Assembly (NCBI GenBank): GCA_019310975.1
Contig: JAFDDH010000013.1
Location: 1 to 64,000 of the forward strand
DNA: 64,000 bases
Direction of reading: 5' to 3'
Origin: Deltaproteobacteria bacterium
GTDB lineage: Bacteria > Myxococcota_A > UBA9160 > UBA4427
A program made the translations under genes and the position numbers. The notes under the pieces are model-generated. The model did not search any database, was not told where the DNA came from, and saw only the letters and a program-made list of their open reading frames with translations. Positions 19,950 to 29,923 of the stretch are shown here, piece after piece (position 1 is the stretch's first letter; the number at the start of each line of letters is the position of its first letter).

Positions 19950-20901
19950 CGATCTTGTCGCTGCCGTCGTACCTCAAGCCGTCCATCAGGATGGTCTGCA
20001 CGTAGCGCTCGCCGAAATCGCAGATCACCGTGACGATGAGCTTGCTCTCGTTGCCTTCGAGAGCCGCGTACTTGAGGGCGGCCGCGACGTTCGCCCCGGA
20101 CGAGATGCCGCACAGGATTCCCTCCTCACGCGCCAGCCGCAATGACGTCTCGACCGCCTCCTCGTTGGAGATCGTGATGATCCGATCGACCAGTTCCGTG
20201 TCCATCACGTCGGGCACGAAGCCCGCACCGATTCCCTGGATCTTATGCGGTCCGGGCGAGCCGCCCGAGAGCACCGGACTGTCGGCCGGCTCCACCGCCA
20301 CGGCCTCGAAGCTCGGCTTCTTCGATTTCATATAGCGGGTGACGCCCGTGATCGTACCGCCCGTCCCGACGCCTGCGACGATCGCATCCACCTCGCCATC
20401 CGTCGCCTCCCAGATCTCCTTTGCCGTGGTGTCGTAGTGGATCTGGGGATTCGAGGGGTTCTGGAACTGCTGCGGGATGTAGCAGTCGGGGATCTGCGCG
20501 GCCAGCTCGTTCACCTTGTCGATGGCGCCCGCCATGCCCTTCGCGCCCTCGGTCAACACGAGCTTTGCCCCGAAGGCGCGCATCGTGACACGACGCTCGG
20601 GACTCATGGTATCCGGCATGACGATCACGCAGTCGTAGCCCTTTACAGCCGCGATGAACGCCAGCGCAATGCCGGTGTTACCGCTCGTGGGCTCGAGGAT
20701 CGTGGTCTTCCCCGGCGTGATCAGACCTTCGCGCTCCGCGGTCTCGATCATGGCCAGGCCGATGCGGTCCTTGACACTACTGCACGGATTCTGGCTCTCG
20801 AGCTTGACGACGACACGGGCCGAGAGCCCCTTGGTCATTCGCGTGAGCTCGACGTGCGGCGTGTTGCCGACCAGGTCCGCCATGCTCTGATAGATGTTCA
20901 T
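19942..20901 (-). CDS. cysK: cysteine synthase A
   Basis: [13 protein letters not shown]...[19 protein letters not shown]...[14 protein letters not shown]...[16 protein letters not shown]. Confidence 0.95.
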   Translation of the reverse strand: MNIYQSMADLVGNTPHVELTRMTKGLSARVVVKLESQNPCSSVKDRIGLAMIETAEREGLITPGKTTILEPTSGNTGIALAFIAAVKGYDCVIVMPDTMSPERRVTMRAFGAKLVLTEGAKGMAGAIDKVNELAAQIPDCYIPQQFQNPSNPQIHYDTTAKEIWEATDGEVDAIVAGVGTGGTITGVTRYMKSKKPSFEAVAVEPADSPVLSGGSPGPHKIQGIGAGFVPDVMDTELVDRIITISNEEAVETSLRLAREEGILCGISSGANVAAALKYAALEGNESKLIVTVICDFGERYVQTILMDGLRYDGSDKIGE

Positions 20902-21030
20902 GGAAGCTCCCCCTCCCCTTTTCCTCTTACTTCTTGGATCGAACCTCGATCGATCTCCGTCCCCCGGACACCACGGTGAGTACATAGGGGCGACCGCCGG
21001 CCTCCAGCATACCCCTGGCTCCGAGCGGTT

Positions 21031-22062
21031 TCACGGGATCGGCTCGGGTTCGGAGTCCGCTCTGGCGCGCGCCTCGTCCAACTCGCCAAAGAGCTCCTCC
21101 AGCAGAACGGTCGCATAGCTGCCCGAACGCAGTACGAATGCCAGCACCAGATCGTCGGCGTCACGTGCCAGCGATACCTCTTCGACGGCTACGCGCAACG
21201 GCCTGCGCGCACCCTTCAGCTTGAGCCCACGCGGCAGACGCCACTCCTCGCTCGGCGGGATGCCGGCCTCCAGCATCACGCTCTCTTCGCGCGCCGCCGG
21301 TGCGGCGGCCGGGGCGCTCATCTTGGTGCCAAAAATCGGCCCGGTCGGGCTGATTTCGAAGCGAGCGGCCCGCTCGCCCTCCACGGCCGCGTCCTCGACC
21401 AGGAAGAGCCCACCCGAAGCCACCACCTGCGCGACGTCGCCCACCTCGACCGCGTCGATGCCGAGCGGACGCGCGGCGAGTACCCGATTGAAGACGTCGG
21501 CCTGTAGAGCCGAGAGCAGAAAGCGAGCGGCGCGGCGGTCACGGGGTCCGCGTCCGCCGAGCAGGATGTCGCGCGCATCGTCGGGGTTTCGCCCACCGCG
21601 GCCAAAGCGCTGCACACCATAGCGGTTGGGCATCCCGATTCGCGCGATTCCATCGAGACAAGAGCGTGCCGCCGCCTCGGCCTCGCGGTCGACACCGCGC
21701 ACGCGGATCTCGAAGCGGTTGCCGCGCAGGTGTCCGGTGCGGAGCTTGTGGCGGTGCGGGATCGCACGCAGGATGCGCACACCCTGGAGCTCCACCGTGC
21801 TCAGCGCCTCGGCTTCGACACCAGGCAACGAGTACCATTGCCGCGTGACGGCCACGCGATCCTTGCGACCCGCGTAGCCAATGTCGCGTGCGCGTACGCC
21901 GAGCGCACGCGCCAGCAACCGCGCCACCTCGTCACTCGTACGCAGTCGCTTCTCGACCTCGACGAATAGATGATCGCCCTCGCCCGCTGGCTCGTAGAGC
22001 GGGATCTCCTCGACCCGGAAGTCCTCGGGTGCCTGGCGGATGCGCGGTCGCGCTTCGTCCAC
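21031..22062 (-). CDS. truD: tRNA pseudouridine(13) synthase TruD
   Basis: APEDFRVEEIPLYEPAGEGDHLFVEVEK...DIGYAGRKDRVAVTRQWYSLPG...RTGHLRGNRFEIRVRG. Confidence 0.93.
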   Translation of the reverse strand: MDEARPRIRQAPEDFRVEEIPLYEPAGEGDHLFVEVEKRLRTSDEVARLLARALGVRARDIGYAGRKDRVAVTRQWYSLPGVEAEALSTVELQGVRILRAIPHRHKLRTGHLRGNRFEIRVRGVDREAEAAARSCLDGIARIGMPNRYGVQRFGRGGRNPDDARDILLGGRGPRDRRAARFLLSALQADVFNRVLAARPLGIDAVEVGDVAQVVASGGLFLVEDAAVEGERAARFEISPTGPIFGTKMSAPAAAPAAREESVMLEAGIPPSEEWRLPRGLKLKGARRPLRVAVEEVSLARDADDLVLAFVLRSGSYATVLLEELFGELDEARARADSEPEPIP

Positions 22063-22068
22063 GCCGAC

Positions 22069-22893
22069 TCATCCTCTCGCCACTGCCGCCACCGGAGCAA
22101 ACGAACGCCGATGCACGGGGGTGGCGCCGAGGCGCCGCAGCGCGTCCATATGCTCCGCGGTTCCGTAACCAACATGACGCGCGAAGCCGTAGCCCGGGTG
22201 CAGCGCGTCGAGGCTTCGCATCAGCGCATCGCGGTGCTCCTTGGCGACGATCGAAGCCGCCGCGATCGAGCCATCGATGGCATCGCCGTGAATCAGCGCA
22301 GTCTGTGGTACCGAGACGCCTGGAACGGTACGGGCGTCCACCAGGAGATGATCGAGGGAAAGACACCTGGAGACCTGGGTGACGGCACGTCGCATGGCCT
22401 CCAGACTGGCGCGCAGAATATTCAGTCGATCGATCTCGGCGGCCGGAACCTCGCCAATCCCGATCGCCAGCGCCTGCTCGCGGATCGCGGTGCAGAGCCG
22501 CTCTCGGGCCGGGCGCGAGAGCTTCTTCGAATCGTCAAGCCCCGGCAGATCGACGCGCTCGGGCAGGACGACGGCGGCAGCCACGACCGGACCCGCCAAC
22601 GGACCGACCCCGACCTCGTCGATCCCCGCCACGTGATGCGCGCCGCTGGCAAAGAGAGCAGCGCGCCGCTCGAAGAGCGCCGCCAAGCGCGCGCACTCGT
22701 GGCGGCGCGCGGCCAGCCGGCGCGCCATGCGCTCGCCGAGCAGGCGCGCGCCCGAGCGTGGATCCGCAGCCAGGCGCGCGCAATAGGCCTCGATGGTCGC
22801 CTCATCGTCGACGGCCTCGATTCTGCGCCGCAACTCCGCGATCGAGAGCCGAGCGGGGTCAGCGAGGCGGTCCGCAACCGGGCCGGGACTCAT
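22069..22893 (-). CDS. rnhB: ribonuclease HII
   Basis: VAGIDEVGVGPLAGPVVAAAVVLP...LDDSKKLSRPARERL...GDAIDGSIAAASIVAKEHRDALM. Confidence 0.93.
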   Translation of the reverse strand: MSPGPVADRLADPARLSIAELRRRIEAVDDEATIEAYCARLAADPRSGARLLGERMARRLAARRHECARLAALFERRAALFASGAHHVAGIDEVGVGPLAGPVVAAAVVLPERVDLPGLDDSKKLSRPARERLCTAIREQALAIGIGEVPAAEIDRLNILRASLEAMRRAVTQVSRCLSLDHLLVDARTVPGVSVPQTALIHGDAIDGSIAAASIVAKEHRDALMRSLDALHPGYGFARHVGYGTAEHMDALRRLGATPVHRRSFAPVAAVARG

Positions 22894-23966
22894 TCGCCCG
22901 CCGGGCCTCCGTCATCACCCTGGTCACGCGAGCCGCCACGCAGCCCGAGCTCGCGCTCCACCGCACGCAGGCGACGAAGCGCATCGGGCAGTCGCGAGAG
23001 CGCCGCCATTGCCTTGTGCCAGCGCCGCTCGGGCCACGCCGGCGAGCCGAAAACGCGAGCACCGGGCGCGACGTCACGGTGCAACCCCGAGCGTGCGCCG
23101 ACGAAGGCGCCGTCGCCGATCGCCAGGTGCCCGGCGGATCCAGTCCGCGCCATCAACACGGCGCCCCGCCCCACCTTCGTGCTGCCCGAGAGCCCGGATT
23201 GGGCCACCACGATGGCATTCTCGCCCAGCTCGCAGTTGTGGGCGATCTGGACGAGATTGTCGATCTTCGCGCCGCGACGGATTCGCGTCTCGTCGAGGGT
23301 GGCACGGTCGACGGTCGCATTGGCGCCGATCTCCACGTCATCCTCGACGATGACCCGCCCGACGTGCGGCACCCGCCTCAGCTCGCCCACCTCGTCGGCG
23401 ATATAGCCGAAGCCGTCGCCGCCGAGCACACAGCCAGGCTGTAGTACCACGCGATCCCCGATGCGCGTTCCCTCGCGGAGCACGACGCCGGCGTGGATCA
23501 CGCAGTCCTGACCTATGTGCACGTCCGGATAGACGACGACGTGCGGATGCAGGATGCTGCGCGCACCGACCCGCGAGCCGCTCTGCACGACGACACCCGC
23601 ACCCAATGAAGCGCTCGCATCGACGCGCGCATCCGCGGCGACATGCGCGGAGGGATCGGGACCGGGCAGTGGCCGCGAAGGCGGCGCCAGACGCTCGACG
23701 ACGCGTGCGAAGTCCAGCGCGGGATGCGGTGAGCGGATCGCCGAGCAGGCACCGGGGTCGACGTCATCGGGCAGGATCAGGGCGCTGGCGCGGGTGCGCT
23801 GGACCAGGCTGGAGTAGCTCGGCGAACGCACGAAGGCGATGTCACCAGGACGTGCGCTCTCGAGCGCGGCGACGCCGGATACGAGCAAGTGCGGGTCACC
23901 CTCGACCTTGCGCCCGAGCGCGGCGGCGATGTCTGCCAGCTCGACCGGAAGAGCGGTGGCGGTCAC
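22890..23966 (-). CDS. lpxD: UDP-3-O-(3-hydroxymyristoyl)glucosamine N-acyltransferase
   Basis: N-terminal uridine domain then left-handed beta-helix; LQPGCVLGGDGFGYIADE..., NLVQIAHNCELGENAIVVAQSGLSGSTKVG. Confidence 0.95.
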   Translation of the reverse strand: MTATALPVELADIAAALGRKVEGDPHLLVSGVAALESARPGDIAFVRSPSYSSLVQRTRASALILPDDVDPGACSAIRSPHPALDFARVVERLAPPSRPLPGPDPSAHVAADARVDASASLGAGVVVQSGSRVGARSILHPHVVVYPDVHIGQDCVIHAGVVLREGTRIGDRVVLQPGCVLGGDGFGYIADEVGELRRVPHVGRVIVEDDVEIGANATVDRATLDETRIRRGAKIDNLVQIAHNCELGENAIVVAQSGLSGSTKVGRGAVLMARTGSAGHLAIGDGAFVGARSGLHRDVAPGARVFGSPAWPERRWHKAMAALSRLPDALRRLRAVERELGLRGGSRDQGDDGGPAGE

Positions 23967-23968
23967 TT

Positions 23969-24790
23969 TCAGCGCGCGAGCAGGACGGACACCGGCGAGG
24001 TGCGCGCGACCTGGGCCGCATTGCTGCCGAGGAAGTAGTCCGTGATCCGATTGCGACCGAATGCGCCCATGACGATCAAGCCAGCGCGCACCTCGCGAGC
24101 CGTATCGACGATCTTCACATCGGGGCGGCCGAGTGTGGACGAGGTCTCTCGCAGCGGCTGGCTCATCCCGCCCAGCAACTGACGCACCTCCTCGAAGCGG
24201 GCCACTGCGCGGCCCTTGTCCTTGGAGTCGACGAAGACGTGCACCGGCTCGTTCACTCCGTTGGCGAGATCCACCGCCAGCTGTGCCGCGATGCGCGAAC
24301 CCGGCGATCCGTCGAAGCCCAACACGATGGGGCCGGCCAAGGGCGCGCCGGACGGAACGACGAGGGTCGATTTGCCGGTCTTGCGGATCACACTGTCGGT
24401 GGTCGATCCGATCAGCGTGCCCTTGCGATCGGCGGGACGACCGTCGCGACCGATCACCAGCAGGTCGACGTCCTGAGCCCGCTCGACGATGCGATCGTCG
24501 GCGCCACCCTGCGCGACCTCGCAGATCGCCTCGAGCCCCTCGCTGCGCGCCTGCGCGGCGAAGCGCTGCGACAAGCCATCGGCCCGCGCGCGCCAGTAGG
24601 CGGCCACCTCGGCCTCGGGGAAGGCGGGCAGCGACAAGCCGGCGTCGCCCGGCGCCCGGACGTTGCGGTCCTCCACGACGGTGATGCCGGACAAGCGCAC
24701 GCGCAGTCGCGCCGCCAAGGAGATACCGGTGCGCTCCGCGGCGCCGCCATCATCCGAACCATCTGTTGCAACCAGGATCGTCTCGATCAT
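23969..24790 (-). CDS. tandem universal stress protein
   Basis: MIETILVATDGSDDGGAAERTGISLA... and second domain IVLGFDGSPGSRIAAQ...GLIVMGAFGRNRITDYFLGSNAAQVARTSPVSVLLAR. Confidence 0.9.
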   Translation of the reverse strand: MIETILVATDGSDDGGAAERTGISLAARLRVRLSGITVVEDRNVRAPGDAGLSLPAFPEAEVAAYWRARADGLSQRFAAQARSEGLEAICEVAQGGADDRIVERAQDVDLLVIGRDGRPADRKGTLIGSTTDSVIRKTGKSTLVVPSGAPLAGPIVLGFDGSPGSRIAAQLAVDLANGVNEPVHVFVDSKDKGRAVARFEEVRQLLGGMSQPLRETSSTLGRPDVKIVDTAREVRAGLIVMGAFGRNRITDYFLGSNAAQVARTSPVSVLLAR

Positions 24791-25023
24791 CTCGCTCCTC
24801 ACGATCGCGCGGGGCGCTCGCCCCGTCGGGCCTCCCCGCAAGAACGGAGCACCTGCGGGACGATATTCGCGGTCGGCCGGGCTCCCCCGGGCGGCAACGC
24901 CCAGCGTGACTCAGCCATGCGCTAGGTTACGATACCCCGGAGGGAGCTGCAATTCACCCGGTGGCCCCAGTCCGGGGCCCCGGGCGGGCGCGTGATATCC
25001 TGTGCGACCGGCACGGAGGCTCG

Positions 25024-25458
25024 ATGGCAGAGCGGCGGGATCCGAAGCAGAGCGACGCGAGCGGGCAGCGCCCCGCCGACGACGCTTCCGACACCCTTGG
25101 GCCCCTGCCCGAGATGATCCGCCGCGCCGCCGCCCTCGGGCTCTCGGGCTTCTTCATGACCGAGACCGCCCTACGCAAGGCGCTGGGCGATACGGTGCCG
25201 CAGGAATGGATCGACTTCGCAGCCGACCAGGGCGATCGCTACCGGAAGGATCTGCTCGACCGACTCGGCGACGAGATGGCGCGCATGATTCAGAACATGG
25301 ACATCATCGAGCTGGTCGACCAGGTGATGGCGGGCCGAACCCTCGAGATCAACGCCAAGATCCGGCTCGGCGAGCGCTCGACCGACGACGCCAAAGACGC
25401 CAAAGACGCCAAAGACGCCACCCATCACCCGATGGAAATCCGCATCAAGTCGGGCTGA
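25024..25458 (+). CDS. hypothetical protein
   Basis: Intact ORF MAERRDPKQSDASGQRPADDASDTLGPLPEMIRRAAALGLSGFFMTETALRKALGDTVPQEWIDF. Confidence 0.7.
   Translation: MAERRDPKQSDASGQRPADDASDTLGPLPEMIRRAAALGLSGFFMTETALRKALGDTVPQEWIDFAADQGDRYRKDLLDRLGDEMARMIQNMDIIELVDQVMAGRTLEINAKIRLGERSTDDAKDAKDAKDATHHPMEIRIKSG
25387..25422. repeat. 9-bp tandem repeat (GACGCCAAA)x3 + GACGCCACC near the 3' end of the 25024 ORF
   Basis: Read directly; encodes DAKDAKDAKDA. Confidence 0.95.
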
Positions 25459-25548
25459 CGTTGCGCCCGGCAGAGTACCCGGGTGCGAGGTCGTGGGCCT
25501 GCCCGGCCGACCGACGGGGCGTCTGTTAGCCTCGGACGAGGGGCGGGA

Positions 25549-26922
25549 ATGGCTCAGAGAGGCAGGTTGTCTGCGAGTGAGCGGCTCTTTCGGGCGCGCC
25601 GGATCAGCGTGACCTTCGGGCGCATCTATCTGGGCATCAAGACCAACCAGTGGATCGCCCGCCGACTGGCGCCACGGGATATGAAGCGCCGCTGGTCGCG
25701 CTTCAACCGGCAGTCCGCCTGGTCGATCTACGACACCGCAATCGATCTGCGCGGCATGATCCTGAAGGGCTGCCAATTCGTCGGATCGCGCGCCGACGTG
25801 ATGCCCCCCGAGTACGTCGACGTGCTCTCTCAGCTCCAGGACCGCGTACCGGCGCATCCCATCGAGGTGGTGCGCGAGCTGGTGGAGGACGAGCTGGACG
25901 CGCCGCTCGAGCGTCTCTTCGAGAGCTTCTCCGAGGAGCCGATCGCGGCGGCCTCCCTGGCCCAGGTCCACGATGCGACGCTGCCGGGTGGCCGCCGCGT
26001 GGCCGTGAAGGTGCAGTACCCCGAGATTGCTGGCCTGGTGCGCTCGGATCTCGCCAACCTCAAGGCGCTCTTTCGTGCTGTGGGCTTCGTGGAGCGCGAC
26101 TTCGACCTGATGCCGCTGATCACGGAACTCGGCGAGCACGTACCGCGCGAGCTCGACTTCATCCATGAGGGTCGCAACTCCGAAGCCGTCGCGAAGTTCT
26201 TCGAGGGTCGTGACGACATCCACGTGCCCAGCGTCCACTGGGACTACACGACGGCGCGCGTGCTGGTCACCGACTACGTGGACGGCATCAAGATCAGCGA
26301 TCGTGATGCCCTCAGCGCCGCAGGCGTCGATCGCGCGGCCGTGATGCAGACACTGGTGGAGGCCTACTGCGAGCAGATCCTCGTACACGGTCTCTTCCAC
26401 GCTGACCCACACCCGGGCAATCTGATGGTGCTACCCCCCGAGCAGGAGGATGGGGCGCCGCGCCTGGTCTTCATCGACTTCGGACTGACCAAGCAGCTAC
26501 CGCCCGCCTTCCGTGAGACGGTGCTGCACTTCGCGGCGGCGCTCCTGCAGGGCGATCCGGCGCGCATGGCGCAGGCCCTCGTCGATTTGGGCTTCGAGAC
26601 CCGGGAAGATCCCGAGGAGGCGCTGCTCAGCATCTCCACACTGCTGCTCGAGGTCGCCAAGCGCCTGCGCCACCAGACCTGGGTCGACCCGGCGGTCGTG
26701 CGCGAGGCCGGCGAAGAGCTGCCGAAGCTGATCCGCGAGAACCCGATCGTGCGCATGCCGGGACACGTGGTGTTGCTCGGTCGCGTCATCGCACTGCTCT
26801 CGGGGCTCGGTCACACCCTCGGTGTACGCATCGACATGCTGCGAACCATCCTCCCCTACGCGATGGGACAGCGGCCGGCGCCCCCCATCTCGAAGCCGGC
26901 CCGCACCGCGGAGCGAGATTGA
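25549..26922 (+). CDS. ABC1/AarF (UbiB-like) atypical kinase family protein
   Basis: EPIAAASLAQVHDATLPGGRRVAVKVQYPEI...ELDFIHEGRNSEA...HGLFHADPHPGNLMVLP...LVFIDFGLTKQL. Confidence 0.95.
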   Translation: MAQRGRLSASERLFRARRISVTFGRIYLGIKTNQWIARRLAPRDMKRRWSRFNRQSAWSIYDTAIDLRGMILKGCQFVGSRADVMPPEYVDVLSQLQDRVPAHPIEVVRELVEDELDAPLERLFESFSEEPIAAASLAQVHDATLPGGRRVAVKVQYPEIAGLVRSDLANLKALFRAVGFVERDFDLMPLITELGEHVPRELDFIHEGRNSEAVAKFFEGRDDIHVPSVHWDYTTARVLVTDYVDGIKISDRDALSAAGVDRAAVMQTLVEAYCEQILVHGLFHADPHPGNLMVLPPEQEDGAPRLVFIDFGLTKQLPPAFRETVLHFAAALLQGDPARMAQALVDLGFETREDPEEALLSISTLLLEVAKRLRHQTWVDPAVVREAGEELPKLIRENPIVRMPGHVVLLGRVIALLSGLGHTLGVRIDMLRTILPYAMGQRPAPPISKPARTAERD

Positions 26923-27002
26923 AGGCGGAGCGAGATTGAAGGCGGAGCGAGATTGAGGGCGGAGCGAGATTGAAAGGGGAGCGAGATTGAAAGGGGAGCG
27001 GG
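26907..27002. repeat. 17-bp tandem repeat, five full units plus a partial sixth (consensus [GA]G[CG]GGAGCGAGATTGAA)
   Basis: Units at 26907, 26924, 26941, 26958, 26975 and partial 26992; spans the stop of the ABC1 gene and the putative TTG start of the LLM gene. Confidence 0.95.
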
Positions 27003-28036
27003 CCAGCAAAGGGTCGGCCGGCGCCGACGAGCGCTCGCGCTGGGGCATCGAAGGCCTGGCGCTCGGCATCTCGCTGGGGGGCGCCACGGGCGCGGCCGCG
27101 TGGCAGCAAGCGCTTCACTGGGTGGACTGGGCGGAGCGCCACGGGCTGCACTCGGTCTGGCTGCCCGAGATGCACTTCGCGCCGGGCGGCAGTACCTCAC
27201 CGCTGCTCTGTCTCTCGGCCTTCGCGGCGCGCACGAAGCGGCTGCGACTGGCGACGACCTCGCTCCTGCTCCCGATCCACCCGCCGCTTCGCGTCGCCTC
27301 CGAGGTCGCGGCACTCGACCATCTCTCGCAGGGACGCGTGCTGCTGGGACTGGGACGCGGCTTTCGGGCGCCCCTCTTCGCGGCCTTCGGCATCGATCCC
27401 GCCACCAAGCGCGATCGCTTCGATGCGGCGCTCGACCTGATCCTCGCGGCCTGGCGGGGCGAGGGCAGCGACCGTTCGGAAACAGACTTCGAGGCCAGCA
27501 AGAGTGAGCACGCCGACGCGGATCGGCGCCCGTATCAGACGCCGCATCCCCCGCTCGCCGTCGCCGCCTTCGGGCGCAAAGGCCTGGCCCAGGCGGCGCG
27601 GCGCGGGCTCCCCTATCTCGCCTCACCGATGGAGCCCTTCGAGCTCATCCGGGAGAACCTCGAGTACCACCACGAGCGCATTCCCGAACCGCTCGCCCCG
27701 GGCCGGCAGGTGGTGCCCGTGATGCGCACCATCTTCGTGGCGCAGAACGAGATGACGGCCGCGCGCGTGATGGCCGGACTCGAGAGCGAGACGCGGCTGC
27801 CGAGGGCGAGTGCCAAGCTGCCCCGGGCCATCGCTCGAGCGGTGAACGCGCCCTTGGCGGAGAGGGTCGTGGTGGGCAGCGTCGCGCAGGTCACGGATCG
27901 CCTGGCGCTCTACCGCGAGGCGCTGGGCATGAACCTACTGGTGGCGCGCCCGCAGCTCGCCGGAGCGACCGCGGCCGAGCGTGAGGCATCGATGGATCTG
28001 CTCTGCGGCGAGGTGCTGCCGGGGCTCGCCAACTGA
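26987..28036 (+). CDS. LLM class flavin-dependent oxidoreductase
   Basis: GIEGLALGISLGGATGAAAWQQALHWVDWAERHGLHSVWLPEMHF...GRVLLGLGRGFRAPLFAAFG; TTG start preceded by AGGGGAG. Confidence 0.87.
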   Translation: MKGERASKGSAGADERSRWGIEGLALGISLGGATGAAAWQQALHWVDWAERHGLHSVWLPEMHFAPGGSTSPLLCLSAFAARTKRLRLATTSLLLPIHPPLRVASEVAALDHLSQGRVLLGLGRGFRAPLFAAFGIDPATKRDRFDAALDLILAAWRGEGSDRSETDFEASKSEHADADRRPYQTPHPPLAVAAFGRKGLAQAARRGLPYLASPMEPFELIRENLEYHHERIPEPLAPGRQVVPVMRTIFVAQNEMTAARVMAGLESETRLPRASAKLPRAIARAVNAPLAERVVVGSVAQVTDRLALYREALGMNLLVARPQLAGATAAEREASMDLLCGEVLPGLAN

Positions 28037-29622
28037 TGGGCTTCGACTGGGCCCTCCCCTACGCGTCCAGGCGGAGCCCCGTCTTCGCCCGCAATCTGGT
28101 GGCCACCTCGCAGCCGCTCGCCGCCCAGGCGGGGCTGCGCATGCTCGCGGCCGGTGGCAATGCGGTGGACGCTGCGCTCGCCACTGCCATCGCGCTGACG
28201 GTCGTGGAGCCCACCCACAACGGCCTCGGAAGCGACGCGTTCGCACTCGTCTGGGATGGCGGCACGCTCCATGGGCTGAATGGCTCGGGTCGATCGCCGG
28301 CCGCCTGGACACCGGATCGCTTCGCCGGGCGAGAGCGGATGCCGGACTTTGGCTGGGAGACGGTGACCGTGCCCGGTGCCGTCAGCACCTGGGTGGCGAT
28401 GTCCGAACGCTTCGGCGCCCTGCCCTTCGAGCGGCTCTTCGACCCCGCGATCACCTATGCGCGGGACGGCTTCCCGGTGGGCCCGATCTCGGCCCGCTAC
28501 TGGCGGCTCGGCGGACGGATGCATGCGGACAAGCCCGACTTCCAGGCACACTTCCTGCCGGGCGGCCGGGCTCCGCGCCCGGGCGAGATCTTCCGCTCTC
28601 CGGACACCGCCACGAGCCTCGAGTCCATCGCCGCGACCCGCGGCGAGTCGTTCTATCGCGGCGAGCTGGCCGAGCGCATGGCGACGTGTGCGCGCGCGGC
28701 CGGCGGGGCACTCGATGAGAACGATCTCGGCAATCACCATTGCGACTGGACCACTCCCCTGGGCCAGCGCTACCGGGAGGTGACACTGCACGAGATCCCG
28801 CCCAACGGGCAGGGCCTGGCCGCGCTGATTGCGCTGGGGCTGCTCGAATATCACGACGTCGCCGGCCTGCCGCCGGATGGAGCGGATTCCATCCATCTGC
28901 AGGTCGAGGCCTTCAAGCTCGCCTGGGTGCAGGCGGCGCGGCATATCGCCGACCTCGACGCCATGAAGCGCACACCGGCGAGCTTCCTCGACCCGGATGG
29001 CTTCCGCGAGCAGGCAGCCGGTATCGACCTGCAGCGCGCCCGCGGCTTGACGACCAGCCTGCCCAGCTCGCCCGACACCGTCTACCTGACCGCCGCCGAC
29101 GCCGACGGCCGCATGGTCTCGTTCATCCAGTCGAACTTCCTCGGCTTCGGCTCGGGGATCGTGGTGCCGGGCACCGGGATCCACCTGCAGAACCGCGGGC
29201 GGGGATTCTCCCTGGAGGCGGGTCACCCGAATCGTGTAGGCCCGCGCAAACGGCCTTTCCATACCATCATCCCGGGCTTCGTCACCTGCCGAGGAGAGCC
29301 GCTGATGAGCTTCGGCGTCATGGGCGGGCACATGCAGGCCCAGGGGCACGTCCAGATGCTCGTGCGCCTCTTCGACCATCGACAGAACCCGCAGGCCGCC
29401 CTGGACGCACCGCGCTGGCACCTGCGCGAGGATGGCGCGCTGCTCCTGGAGCCGGGTCACGCCCCGGCCGTCATCGAGGCGCTGCGGGCTCGGGGACACG
29501 CGGTGGTGCTCGATGCTCCGGCGCACCTCTTCGGTGGTGGCCAGATCATCCTCCGAACGGGGGACGAGGCGTACTGTGGCGCGTCCGATTCGCGCAAGGA
29601 AGGCCATGCGGCGGGCTTCTGA
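28036..29622 (+). CDS. ggt: gamma-glutamyltransferase family protein
   Basis: ATSQPLAAQAGLRMLAAGGNAVDAALATAIALTVVEPTHNGLGSDAFALVW...TVYLTAADADGRMVSFIQSNF; TGATG overlap with upstream gene. Confidence 0.93.
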   Translation: MGFDWALPYASRRSPVFARNLVATSQPLAAQAGLRMLAAGGNAVDAALATAIALTVVEPTHNGLGSDAFALVWDGGTLHGLNGSGRSPAAWTPDRFAGRERMPDFGWETVTVPGAVSTWVAMSERFGALPFERLFDPAITYARDGFPVGPISARYWRLGGRMHADKPDFQAHFLPGGRAPRPGEIFRSPDTATSLESIAATRGESFYRGELAERMATCARAAGGALDENDLGNHHCDWTTPLGQRYREVTLHEIPPNGQGLAALIALGLLEYHDVAGLPPDGADSIHLQVEAFKLAWVQAARHIADLDAMKRTPASFLDPDGFREQAAGIDLQRARGLTTSLPSSPDTVYLTAADADGRMVSFIQSNFLGFGSGIVVPGTGIHLQNRGRGFSLEAGHPNRVGPRKRPFHTIIPGFVTCRGEPLMSFGVMGGHMQAQGHVQMLVRLFDHRQNPQAALDAPRWHLREDGALLLEPGHAPAVIEALRARGHAVVLDAPAHLFGGGQIILRTGDEAYCGASDSRKEGHAAGF

Positions 29623-29739
29623 GCTGGGAATGGCCGAGGAGACGACCCGAATCGGCACGATCGGGACACGATGATGTTGCAGTGCAGTGACGCTACACAT
29701 GGCTGACTCGCCGGTGGTGCCAGCCGTCCCTTTCAGGTG

Positions 29740-29767
29740 TTGACCTGCAGTCACGCTCGGGTACATT
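29740..29767 (+). promoter_or_regulatory. candidate sigma70-type promoter TTGACC-N16-TACATT upstream of the WS/DGAT gene
   Basis: Direct motif reading. Confidence 0.45.
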
Positions 29768-29873
29768 CCCGCCGCCTCCAGACTGGCCCGGGCAAGGAGC
29801 ACGCGTCGGTCGACATCCCTCGTCGACTGCGACTACCGAAAGCGCCCGGCGGCCGTCACCGGCTCTACACATC

Positions 29874-29895
29874 CGAAGATCCTCGAGGATCTTCG
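29874..29895. promoter_or_regulatory. perfect 22-bp palindrome CGAAGATCCTCGAGGATCTTCG, ~28 nt upstream of the WS/DGAT start
   Basis: Exact self-reverse-complement. Confidence 0.8.
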
Positions 29896-29923
29896 TGGCA
29901 CACCACCGACCGGAGAATTCCAC

